From Pseudopyrenochaeta lycopersici (taxonomy: Eukaryota; Ascomycota; Dothideomycetes; Pleosporales; Pseudopyrenochaetaceae), in contig NHZP01000049.1 in NCBI GenBank assembly GCA_003313425.1, forward strand, positions 1 to 64,000: a stretch of 64,000 bases of DNA. Reading direction: 5' to 3'. Shown in pieces: positions 1-10,242 of this stretch. Below the pieces are notes generated by a model that saw only the letters and a program-made list of their open reading frames with translations, had not been told where the DNA came from and made no database searches. Numbering within the stretch: position 1 is the first letter of the stretch; each line of letters starts with the position of its first letter. The position numbers and the translations under genes are program-made.

Positions 1-510
1 AAAACTACTATAATACTAATAAAGATAGATTTCCTATAATATATAAAATAGCTAAAGACTATTTAGCTATATTAGCTACTTCTAATCCTAGTAAATCTAC
101 TTTTTTCTAAAACAGCTAATATAGTAACTAAATCTAGAAATAGATTATTATCTAGTACTATTAAAAAATTAATTATATTAAAGGAATTAAATAGTATAGT
201 AGATAAAGAAGAAATTATAAATAATAATTTATTTTTTAAAGATAATATAATTAGTAATTATAATAATAAATAAAAGAAAGGAAAAGAAAAAGAAAAAGAA
301 AGGATAAATATAGAAGAAGAAGAAGAAGAAATAGAAGAAGATTTTAATATAGAACATAAAAGTACTACTAGTATAACTAGTTTTAATACTAGTACTAATT
401 TAAGTTCTAATACTAGTAGAAATAGTAGAAATAGTAGAAATAGTAGAAATAGTAGAAATAGTAGAAATAGTAAAAATATAAGTCCTAGTAGTGATAATTT
501 AATATAGTAT
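1..510 (+). pseudogene. hAT transposase C-terminal fragment (dimerisation domain)
   Basis: The first frames read as the hAT C-terminal dimerisation region, including the block ATSNPSKSTF, closely matching ATSNPSESTF in the transposase at 7573-8742 and followed by the same basic KSRNRLLSSTIKKL stretch. A frameshift separates the two blocks near position 107, and stop codons follow. The 3' part has a 9-base AGTAGAAAT repeat (about 415-470) encoding a low-complexity polar tail like that of the downstream copy. It is a dead copy and truncated by the window edge. Confidence 0.65.
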
Positions 511-865
511 TATACTATATAATTATAATATGATATAATACTATACTATAATATATAGAATAATAAGATATTTTAGTCTAAATATTATTAATATATAATA
601 GTAGTGTTTATTTAGTTAGTTTTATAAATTTAGTTAGTTTAATAGATTAATAAAGATTTTTTATTTAAATTTAATTACTTTTTTTTTAATATATAATTTA
701 TTAATATATTCTAGTCTCTAATAGTTAAAGAATCTAGATTTTACTACTAGTAACTATATAATATAAAATATAGATTACTAAATTTTTACTAATTTATAAT
801 TTAGTAATTACTAATTAGTAATTACTATTTACTAATTAGTAATTCCTAAATTTTGTGCATCCCTG
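1..865 (+). mobile_element. Right end of a decayed hAT-family DNA transposon
   Basis: The first 500 bases encode the C-terminal part of a hAT transposase and the stretch ends in a terminal-inverted-repeat-like sequence: reading inward from 865 on the minus strand it is CAGGGATGCACAAAA, the CAGGG start expected of hAT ends. Between about 780 and 845 lie several copies of the AGTAATTACT palindrome that also fills the subterminal parts of the other hAT copies here. The left end is outside the window. The inverted repeat differs from that of the 3412-9489 element, so this is a related but distinct family. Confidence 0.6.
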
Positions 866-3411
866 GTACTAAATAAGTAATACTTAGATAAGTTAGAAGT
901 AATTACTTAGTTCTTAATAAGATTTAAGAAGCCTAAAGGCCTTATAAGGGCATAACTTTAAGCGTAGAAAAAGAGAGTAATAAATTTCTTTATATAAGAA
1001 GGCTATTTATTCTAAAAGTCTATAAAGAATATAGCTATTTATTAAGTTATAGATAATCCTAATCTTAAGACTACAGCTATATAGGAAGTATATTAATAGA
1101 TTAGTTATAGAGGAGTAAACAGCGTCTATTTAATACTTACTTAATAATACTAGTAAGAAAGAATATATAAGGAGGTGTAACGCACGATTGCATTATATAA
1201 ATAGTACTAGCGAAGATTATCTAGTTATAAGTAAGAGATACTAATAAATACCTACTATTACGCGTTATAGGAACGAGTTACTATAAACGTTATTTACATA
1301 CCGCATTATTAAGGAAAGAAATTTACTATAATTACATAAGAATACCTTAGTAGATAGCTAGAGGCACGAGTAATAACTAATAATAAGTTATCTACTATTA
1401 CTAAATTTTTATATAAGAAAATCTTATATCGCTAAAGTATAATAAGGACGCTTACTATAGATAGTAAGCCTAATTTTAGAAAGGTAGTTAAGGCCCTTAC
1501 TAAGATTTATTATATTAGGAGGATCTAGGTATTAGTATATAACCCTTAGGCTATAGGAAAAATTAAGGGTAGTTATAAGCTAATATACAACGCACTAGTA
1601 AAGCTTCCTAGACCTTAAGTTAATAATCTTCTAATAGTATTATAGGTAGACAGAATTTCTACTTAGAGTTAGACTAAATATTCTCCTTATTAGTTAGTTA
1701 CTAGTTAGAATCTAGTACTTCTAATTAAGCTTACTCTTCTAATATAGCAGATATTACTATTTAGATAAGTAATATTAAGAGGCTAGTTATTAGTAGTATA
1801 AGCTATATAGCTAGATTTAAGAGATTAATTTCTTAAGGACGCAGTATTAAGAACTAAGTACCTACGACGTAAAAAGAAGGAATATTAGGATAATTATAGA
1901 GAGATTTATTAAGAAGAAATTAAAGATAATAACTTTATACTAATATAAGACTTAGCTAGAGACATTAATATATTAAGAGATAAGAAGCTTATAAGTAGAT
2001 AGCTAGGACTATATAAAGTCTTTTATACTAACTAGAATAAAGGTAACTATTAACTTATAGACCTTAATAGCACGCGATTTAGAAATACTACTCTAAGATA
2101 GAGACTTAAACTATAAGTACCTTAAGATAAAAGTAAGGTTACTTAGGAGTATTAAGGTTATATAAAGCTATAAGATCCTTTATTATAGGATATTAAGGCT
2201 AACTTTTTACTACTACTTACTTAATTTAATAACTCTTAAGATAATAAGTTTATAGTTATTAGAATTCTAACTAAGACGCAACTTAGTTATAAGAGAAAGA
2301 GAATAATTCTCCTATAAACTTAGATTCGTCTAAAGATATAATATAGCTAACTACGCGCGGCTATCCTATTATTATACTAAGACCTTTAATAAAGGCTAAG
2401 AGATAATAATATATTTAAATACCTAATTTAGAAATTAATTCTAACTTAGAAGATAAGCTTACTTAAGCCTAGGGAACAAGCTTTTATCTTAAAGCAGGGG
2501 AGGGGCTATATTTCTTTTATTAAATTTTCGCATATTTTTACATATTTAGTATTACACACACGCAGCGTAACCTCCTAGGTACATAAAAATAAGTTAAAAT
2601 TAAATAAAATATTATTTAGGGTTCTAGGAGGTTAATCTCCTTATTACGCGATTAAAAATAGTAGAGAAACTAGAGTATTAAAGAGCCTAGCTAATTAGTA
2701 ATTACTAAGTAAGCTTAGTAAGACCTGCTAAAATCTAATTAGCTAGATAACTTAATATCTACGCTAATAGTAGTAATGTAACTACAAGATTATAAAGTAA
2801 TAATTTAAAGATACAGAATTAATTAAAGGAAGTAGAAGATAAGATAATTAATATGTTTAAGTATAAAGGTAAGTTTATAGCTGCGTTTAGTAGTAAGATA
2901 AGACATACTTAGGAAACGTTCCTAAGTAGCTAACTCTTAAGAGGACCTACTATGCTAGCTAATTAGGTAATAAAAAGGAGTTAAAATAATAGTAACTTTA
3001 CTTTTTACTACGTTAATAAGCCTTAGCAGGGCTTTTAAGTAAAGTTAGAGAGAGAAAGATACCTTCTACTACTTAAACCCCCTCTAAATCTTAAGCCTAT
3101 AGTTAATCCTATAAGGCCTAAGTTTCTCTTTCTTACTTTCTATTACTATCTATTAAAACTTACTAAGGTAAATATATAAGTACCTATTAGGTACAAACTT
3201 TAAGCAATATTATAGCCGCCTTAGATACCTAAACAGCCTAGGAAGCGTCTACTCCTACTATTAAACCTAAATCCTTAACTAACTATAACTATAATTAAGC
3301 CTGCGCTAATAGAGATTATATAATTTACTAGTAAAGAAGCTATTAAAGACTACAGAACTAAGCTTAAGCGTTATAGTAATATTAAAGTCCTTTAGCACGT
3401 AGGGATTATAG
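866..3411 (+). mobile_element. RIP-degraded Gypsy-type LTR retrotransposon remnant and unassigned AT-rich DNA
   Basis: This AT-rich block carries scattered protein-like segments interrupted by TAA and TAG codons where Gln or Trp would be expected. Two segments look like a Gypsy-class integrase and its C-terminal tail (see the pseudogene entry). From about 2460 to 3411 I recognise no protein pattern. LTRs and boundaries could not be placed; a sequence containing ACACACACGCAGCG around 2553 is less altered than its surroundings. The loss of CA and TG dinucleotides in favour of TA is what RIP would leave. Confidence 0.5.
1400..2250 (+). pseudogene. Gypsy-type integrase remnant
   Basis: Around 1500-1690 one frame reads with spacing typical of fungal Gypsy integrases: YNPxAxGKIxGSYKLIYNAL, then VNNLLIVLxVDRIST and TKYSPY, where x marks stop codons at positions that are Gln or Trp in the family. 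Around 1990-2130 a second segment reads LGLYKVFYTN, YxLIDL and RFRNTTLRxRLKL, like the post-integrase GPYKV...L.DL...T.LRxRLK tail. All stops can be explained by C-to-T or G-to-A changes. No intact domain remains. Assignment rests on recalled family patterns, not on a search. Confidence 0.5.
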
Positions 3412-3426
3412 CAGGGTTGCCGTTTT

Positions 3427-3570
3427 TTAGTAATAGTAATTACTAATTACTAAAGGTAACTAGTAATAGTAATTACTATTACTAAAGGTACTTAGTAATT
3501 ACTATAGTAATTACTAAAAGTCTAATAGTAATTACTTAGTAATTACTAAGTAATTACTATTACTAAAAAT
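3427..3570. repeat. Subterminal palindrome cluster, left end of hAT element
   Basis: This stretch is built almost entirely from overlapping copies of AGTAATTACT and its half TAGTAATAGT, immediately inside the left terminal inverted repeat. The same unit dominates the right subterminal region (about 9170-9470), both ends of the nested element and the end of the 1-865 remnant. In hAT transposons subterminal repeats are transposase binding sites; that role is inferred here. Confidence 0.6.
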
Positions 3571-3808
3571 AGAAATTTATAATTAATAGTATTTATAATA
3601 TTTTATTAGCTAGTTTATTATATAGTAATTAAATTAAAGATAATACTATATAAATAAACGTATATAATTATTTACTTCTAATAGTTTTAAAGAAATAGAT
3701 ATATATATTTTAACTAAATAACTAACTAACTAATTCTATTTTTTTAATTTTATATTACTTTATAAGTTTTTTTTCCTTTTTTTTAGTAAAGTTATATATA
3801 CTCTACTA

Positions 3809-4605
3809 TTATTCTATTTTAACTATAGACTCTAAATACTCTAGTTCGTTTAAATTAGAACTAATAAAGTCTATATATAAACTAGAATATCTTTTAACAG
3901 CTTTTAACTCTTCTATAGTATAAAATATCTTATTATAGATATTTAAACTATCTAAAAAATATAAATCGTCTCTAATAAACTCTTCTTTTATAGCTAAAAA
4001 GTTATCTTTATTATTTAGATAATCTTTTATATTATTTACTTCTTTAGAAGTAATAAGACACTTAGTAGTAAAGCTTCTTATAAGATCTATTAAAATTAAT
4101 ATATCTATATAATAAAAGTATTTAATAATATAAAACTTACTAAAATCTTTAAATAAAATACTAGTTTTTATAAGGTATTTATTTATACTTTCTAAAATAG
4201 TAGATAAAGTACTATCTATACTATTATTATCTAGTATAAATAAATACTCTAAATCTATGTTTGCTTTCTTTAATAAATCTATTATTATATTAGTATTTAG
4301 ATATATATAATAAGTAAAAGTTTTTTACTTACTTAAAGTAACTCTTAATCTATCTTTATTAAAATAGCTTAATCTATTTATATAATAAACTATCCTTAAA
4401 GTATTAAGGTAATCTACTATATAAGTAGAGTTTTTATCTATAAAATTTTAATTAGTTTTAATTTATAAGTTAGTTATATAAGTTATATACCTTTTATATT
4501 TCTATAATTATTAATTATAGCTTTTATAGTAGAGTCTACTTTCGTAGGCTTTACTACTAAACTATTATTAATAGTAGTAGAAATAAAAGAAGCTTTAGTA
4601 AGCAT
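3809..4605 (-). CDS. Accessory protein gene of the hAT element, 3 exons, 229 aa, function unknown
   Basis: A minus-strand gene can be read from ATG at 4605 to TAA at 3809 if two short introns are removed: 4438-4490 (GTATAT...CTAAC...TTATAG, 53 bp) and 4279-4332 (GTAAGT...ACTAAT...AATAG, 54 bp). Exons 4605-4491, 4437-4333 and 4278-3809 join to exactly 230 codons with no internal stop. The protein is Lys/Ile/Leu/Asn-rich, as expected from the AT-rich DNA, mostly predicted helical, with no signal peptide, membrane segment or motif I recognise. It is transcribed away from the transposase, with a 21-bp tandem array between them. Lack of RIP-type stops in a region where neighbours are full of them suggests a young or maintained gene. 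Exon structure is inferred; there is no transcript evidence. Confidence 0.55.
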
Positions 4606-4890
4606 TTTTTAAAGTAAATATAGCTAAAAAAAAATAGTTAGATTAATATTCTTTAAAGTTTAAAAAACTTACTAGTAGTAATACTATCTAAAAGTTTATA
4701 ACTAGTAAGATATTTAGTTTAAGTAAATAAAACTTTAGATATAGTAGATAAACTTATCTAAAATACTTAAATAAAAGTAGAAAACCTACTATATTATATA
4801 CTAGTTAAAAAGATAGTAAAGTAAGTTACTACAAAGAATAACCTTAGTAATCCTTTACTTACTCTTTTCTTTTTACTTATAGACTATTAG

Positions 4891-5079
4891 AAATTCCTTA
4901 TAAATTAATATAGATTGCTTATAAATTAATATAGATTGCTTATAAATTAATATACATTTCTTATAAATTAATATAGATTGCTTATAAATTAACATATTTT
5001 GCTTATAAATTACTATGTATTACTTATAAGTTACTATATAATGCTTACAAATTATTATAAATTGCTTATAAATTAGTAT
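4891..5079. repeat. 21-bp tandem repeat array between the two hAT genes
   Basis: About nine imperfect copies of a unit close to ATTGCTTATAAATTAATATAG lie head to tail. Copies drift toward the transposase side. The position between two divergent genes makes it a candidate shared promoter or transposase-binding region. Confidence 0.7.
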
Positions 5080-5301
5080 AATTATTTTCTTACTCCTCCT
5101 TTTTATTATTAATCTATATATTTAGCTAAGGTAATAAAAGATTATAGATATAAAGAGATAACTATTCTCTTTTAAAAAAAAATTAAGAATAGAAACTCTT
5201 TTATTTATAGTAATATATCTTATTTATCTTTTAAAGCTTTTATTAGTAAATATATTAAAATACTTAAATAAGATATAATAAATATAAACTAATATAACTA
5301 T

Positions 5302-8300
5302 ATGTCTAGAACTACTTTATCTAAACAAGATCTTTTAGATCCTACTTTAGAATTACCTTCTATAGCTAATTTAGCCCCTATATTTAAAGATAGAAAATTT
5401 AAATTAGAACTTTTACCTTATAAAGAAGGAGAACTTAGATTATTTAAAGCTAGCTGTACTAGCTGTAGTTTTAATACTAAAGTAAAGTAGCCTATAAATA
5501 CAACTAATTTAAATACACACTTTAAAACTAAACACTTTAATTTAGATAGAGAAGATAACTTTAGTATAGAAGAAAGTTCTAATATAGAAACTAGTAGTAC
5601 TAAATCTAGTAATACTAATACTTTAAATAGTTATTTTAAAACACCTAATATAAGAAAAAGACCTAGTTTTATATTTTTTAGTAAAGAAGAGTATAAAAAT
5701 ACTTTACTAGCTTTTATAATAAGTAATAATTTACCCTTTAGTATAGTAGAAAGTACTAGTTTTAATAATTTAATTAAATATCTAAAAGATGACATACCTA
5801 CTATAGGAAGAACTGCTATTAAAAAAGAGCTAGATACTTTATATAATTTAGAAATAAATAAATTAAAAATAGTTTTAAATAGTAATACCAGTGATGGGCA
5901 AAAATAGTAATTATAGTAAAATAGTAATTACTAGTAATTACTAGTTTACTATTTACTATTTGCCTTAGTTTACTATTTTACTAAATAGTAATTACTATTT
6001 CACTAAATAGTAAACTAGTAATTACTATTTCTTAAAAAGTAAAAGAATAACTTATAACATATATAAAAGGCTCTATATTATAGTTAGTATACTACCTCTT
6101 AAACTTCTAAGATATAGTAGTACTATTTAAAACTAGTATATAAAAGAAGTTTATTTAAAAAATTTCTATTTTCTATCTACTTATATATTTTTATATTTAT
6201 ATATATTATACTAATATATACTAGATTTAATTAGGTACTTTACTAGTACTACTTATTATAGTTATAAAGAGATAAGCCGAAGAAAACAGCTAATAACTAG
6301 TAGTATATATACTACTTTTTATAAAAAATATTTCTTTAGGAGTAATATCTTTTTCTTAGGTACTTTAAATTATTTTAATAATATATCTTACTTAAAGGAA
6401 GAAAAGAAGCTTTTAATAAAATTAAGTTAAAAGAAAGAAATTTATTTAAAGAGTTTATAGATTCTCCTTTAGAAGAAATAGCCTTTTAAAATAGTTTTAT
6501 AGATAGCTAGTATTTTATTAAGACTTAGCTATATTATTATTAAGATTTTACTTAATATAATAAGTTAGATTTAGTAGTAATATAATAATTAAGTAGTTTT
6601 TATAGTTTTATTAAGGTTATATAGAATTAATTTTACAGTATATTATATATAAAGATAGTTCATATTCCTACTATAATAAGCTATTAAATAAGTAGAAAGA
6701 TATAATAGATGTATTCCAATTTTTATTTTTATTTACTATTTATAGTTTACTAGTAATTACTATTATAGTAATTACTACTTTTTTCAAATAGTAATTACTA
6801 TTTTGTTTACTATTTTACTATTAATAGTAATTACTATTTTTTGAAATAGTAATTACTATTAAAATAGTAATAGTAAACTAGTAAAATAGTAAAGTAAATA
6901 GTAATTACTAGTAAATATCCATCACTGAGTAATACTAGTAGATTTTCTATTACACTAGATGAATGGAGATCTAGTAATAATACAGACTTTTTAGCTATAA
7001 CTTTACACTACTTAGATAATAATTTTATATTAAGAAATTATTTAATAGGATTTAAAGATTTAAATAATTTTACTTCTTATACTAGTACTATAATATATAG
7101 TATCTTAAATAATATATTAAAGGAATTTAATATAGCTAAAAGACTTATTAGTATTACTAGAGATAATGCTTCTTCTATTAATAGTACTATAGAATTAATT
7201 AAAGATAAATATAATACTAAGTATAATTATAATATTATAGATATTAAGTGTGCAGCGCATATTTTAAATCTTCTTAGTAATAGCTTTTTAGACTATACGT
7301 TTTTTAATATAAATAATACTAAAAAGTTTAATAGTAGTATTAATATTATTATAGAAGAATTAAATAGAAATAATACTAATACTATAGATTTTATAAATAA
7401 TAGAAGGTCTTTACCTTCTATAATTAGAAATATTATTAATAAATTTAAATATAATCACTTTTTAAAAAATAATTTTAAAAGATATATTAAGCAATATAAA
7501 TTAGAATCTAGTAGGCTAGGTCCTAAAAAACTAATTAAAGATAATACTACTAGGTGGTTATCTACATATAATATGCTAGATAGATTTATTTATTTTAGAC
7601 ACGCGATTAATCTAGTACTAGATAAGGCTAATACTTTATCTAATAGTAAAAAAAAAGAACTTAATTTAGATAGTTTTAAAATAAAATTAGATGATTGGAT
7701 ATATATAGAAGAACTTAAAAAAATATTAGAATTATTTAAAATACCTACTATAAAATTGCAAGGATATTCTAGTAATAGCTATACTATAATTTATATTAGT
7801 CAGCTATATAATAAATTAGTTGAACAAAGTTATTTATTAGATAATAAAGATTTACTATTAAAAAAAGGGTTAGAACAAGCTATAGATAAATTATTATATT
7901 ACTATCCTATAAAGAATTATAATATAAATAAATTAAAAGATTTATATATAATAACTGTATTAGATCCGCACTTTAAACTAGAAATTTTTTCTAGTAATTT
8001 AAAATTTCCTATAGAAATAGTAAATACTATAAAACTATACTTTATAGAACTTTATAATAGATATAAAGAAGATAGTAGTAATATAGAATCTAATTATAAT
8101 AATAGTATTAATATAGAGTCTAGTTTTAATACTAGTTTAGATTTAGATTTTTTTAATAATAGTGAAGATGATGATATTTATATATCTAATAGATCTAATA
8201 CTAATATAGAAAATGAAATAGAGTTATATTTACAAGAACCTAGAATACCTAAAAAAATTACTACAGAAAACTATTATAATACTAATAAAACTAGATTTCC

Positions 8301-8742
8301 TATAATTTATAAGCTAGCTAGAGATTATCTAGCTATTTTAGCTACTTCTAATCCTTCTGAATCTACTTTTTCTAAAACAGCTAGTATAGTTACTAAATCT
8401 AGAAATAGATTACTTTCTAGTACTATTAAAAAGTTAATTATATTAAAAAGTATTAATGCTATAGAAGATGAAGAAGAAAGTATAAATAATAATTTATTAT
8501 TTAAAGATGAAGTTAATCTAAACTTATTTAGTAAAAAAGGAAAAGAAATATTATTATCTGTAGAAGATAGAGAAGAAGAAGAAAATATAGAAGATAAAAG
8601 TACTACTAGTATTACTAGTTATAATAGTAGTAATAGCTTTAGTAGTAATAATAGTAATAATAGTAATAATAGTAATAAAAGTAAAAATAGTAAAAGTAGT
8701 AGAAATAGTAGTACTAGTCTTAATAGTATTAATATAGAATAG
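5302..8742 (+). pseudogene. hAT transposase, broken by one stop codon and a nested transposon
   Basis: The reading frame starts MSRTTLSKQD at 5302. A BED-type zinc finger follows (C-x2-C at CTSC, then H-x4-H at HFKTKH) with an in-frame TAG at 5488-5490 inside the finger. The frame runs to 5888, where a 1039-bp transposon is inserted, resumes at 6936 in the same frame (insert plus 8-bp duplication is 1047 bases, a multiple of three) with FSITLDEW, then the hAT catalytic-core signature around TRDNASS and CAAHILNLL, and ends in the dimerisation domain (ATSNPSESTFSKTAS) and a Ser/Asn-rich tail. Total length without the insert would be about 800 residues, normal for hAT. The TAG fits a TGG or CAG codon hit by RIP. 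No active transposase can be made from this copy. Confidence 0.85.
5889..6927 (+). mobile_element. Nested non-autonomous hAT-like element with 8-bp target duplication
   Basis: The insert begins CAGTGATGGGC and ends with CCATCACTG, 9-bp inverted termini of hAT type, and is flanked on both sides by the identical octamer AGTAATAC (5881-5888 and 6928-6935), which splits the host transposase frame. Both ends contain long arrays of AGTAATTACT palindromes (5915-6030 and 6735-6912). The interior (6230-6700) has protein-like stretches with TAG/TAA interruptions but no open frame. It is therefore a deletion derivative or MITE-like element mobilised in trans. Confidence 0.85.
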
Positions 8743-8978
8743 ATTTTTAGATATTTAGATATTTATATAAGTAGTAGTATATATACTACTTTCTTAAAGA
8801 ACTTAATTAGTAAATAATTAAAAATATACTAAAACTATACTTTAAAACTAGTTTTATAATACTTATAGTACTTTATTAGAGTTACTACTTTTTTAGTAGT
8901 AGTAATTACTATTACTATTATTAGTAAATAATAGAGTTTTAGTAGTAGTATAATATATAATATAATATATTAAATAGT

Positions 8979-9115
8979 TAAGGTTATTAAGGTTGTTAAG
9001 GTTGTTAAGGTTGTTAAGGTTGTTGAGGTTGTGAAGGTTGTGAAGGTTGTGAAGGTTGTGAAGGTTGTGAAGGTTGTAAAGGTTGTGAAGGTTGTGAAGG
9101 TTATTAAGGTAGTTA
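8979..9115. repeat. 9-bp minisatellite AAGGTTGTG
   Basis: About fifteen head-to-tail copies of AAGGTTGTG or AAGGTTGTT lie in the 3' flank of the transposase frame, inside the hAT element. The G-rich strand composition stands out from the surrounding AT-rich DNA. Confidence 0.8.
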
Positions 9116-9529
9116 AGAACCTTAGAAACTTTAAAAAATATAATAACTTAAGGTTATTAGTTTCCTAGTAATAGTAAATATTTTATAGCCTAGTAATAGT
9201 AATTACTATAAAGAATTAACGTTACTTTTAAGAACTAAGTACTAAAACTAGAAACTTCTATACTAATAGTATAAGTTTGTACTATTAAATATTACTATAT
9301 ATCTATACTACAGATTATATAAGCGTTTAAGCTTTATTCTATTTTTAGAATTAGTAATTACTAATTACTAAGTAATAGTAATTACTATTACAAAAATTCT
9401 AAATAGTAATTACTAATTACTAAGTAATAGTAATTACTAACAGTACCTAGTAATAGTAATTACTATTACTTAGTAAAACGGCAACCCTGGTTGGGGCCAC
9501 TGGGACAGGGTTCCAGCAGGATCGTAACA

Positions 9530-10101
9530 ATAAGCTAAAGAAAATAGCTAATAACTAGTAGTATATATACTACTTTTTATAAAAATTATTTCTTTAGGAG
9601 TAATATCTTTTTTTTAGGTACTTTAAATTATTTTAATAAATTATTTTACTTAAAGGAAGAAAAAGAAGCTTTTAATAAAATTAAGTTAAAAGAAAGAGAT
9701 TTATTTAAAGAGTTTATAGATTCTCCTTTAGAAGAAATAGCCTTTTAAAATAGTTTTATAGATAGCTAGTATTTTATTAAGACTTAGCTATATTATTATT
9801 AAGATTTTACTTAATATAATAATTAAGTAGTTTTTATAGTTTTATTAAGGTTATATATAATTAATCTTACAGTATATTATATATAAGATAGTTTATATTC
9901 CTACTATAATAAGCTATTAAATAAGTAGAAAGATATAATAGATGTATTCTAATTTTTATTTTTATTTACTATTTATAGTTTACTAGTAATTACTATTATA
10001 GTAATTACTATTTTGTTTACTATTTTACTATTAATAGTAATAGTAAACTAGTAAAATAGTAAAGTAAATAGTAATTACTAGTAAATATCTATTACTAGTA
10101 G
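9530..10101 (+). mobile_element. Second, partial copy of the nested hAT-like element
   Basis: From about 9530 the sequence parallels 6262-6927 of the nested element, with small indels, through the palindrome-rich end. The terminus reads ATATCTATTACTAG where the nested copy has ATATCCATCACTGA, i.e. C-to-T and G-to-A changes in the terminal repeat as RIP would cause. The left half is missing. It lies 41 bases outside the right end of the 3412-9489 element. Confidence 0.7.
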
Positions 10102-10182
10102 CAGCTATACTAGCTATAATACTAGTAACTACTATTATAATAAGTTTTTTAAGCTTTATAGAGTATAATTACGTATTTAAAA

Positions 10183-10242
10183 CTAGCCTCTTTAGCTCTA
10201 AACTAGTAGTAAAAACTTAGAGTTTAGAGCTAAAGAGGCTAG
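10183..10242. repeat. Perfect 22-bp inverted repeat (hairpin, 16-base spacer)
   Basis: Arm 10183-10204 begins CTAGCCTCTTTAGC and is matched exactly by its reverse complement at 10221-10242. It stands at the edge of the AT-rich transposon block, just before base composition returns to normal near 10300. It may be the relic of an inverted-repeat element; no gene is associated. Confidence 0.75.

Larger units (their letters stand above)
3412..9489 (+). mobile_element. 6.1-kb hAT-family DNA transposon with two divergent genes
   Basis: The element is bounded by a perfect 15-bp inverted repeat: CAGGGTTGCCGTTTT at 3412-3426 and its reverse complement at 9475-9489. Inside are palindrome-rich subterminal regions (3427-3570 and about 9170-9470), a minus-strand spliced gene (3809-4605), a 21-bp tandem array between the genes, a plus-strand transposase reading frame (5302-8742) and a nested transposon (5889-6927). 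The flanking octamers do not match (GATTATAG at 3404-3411, GTTGGGGC at 9490-9497), so the expected 8-bp target duplication is missing and one flank has probably been rearranged. Confidence 0.8.

Noticed and set aside
4891..5079. CRISPR-like array reading of the 21-bp repeats
   Set aside because: The repeats are contiguous without unique spacers and lie in a eukaryotic transposon.
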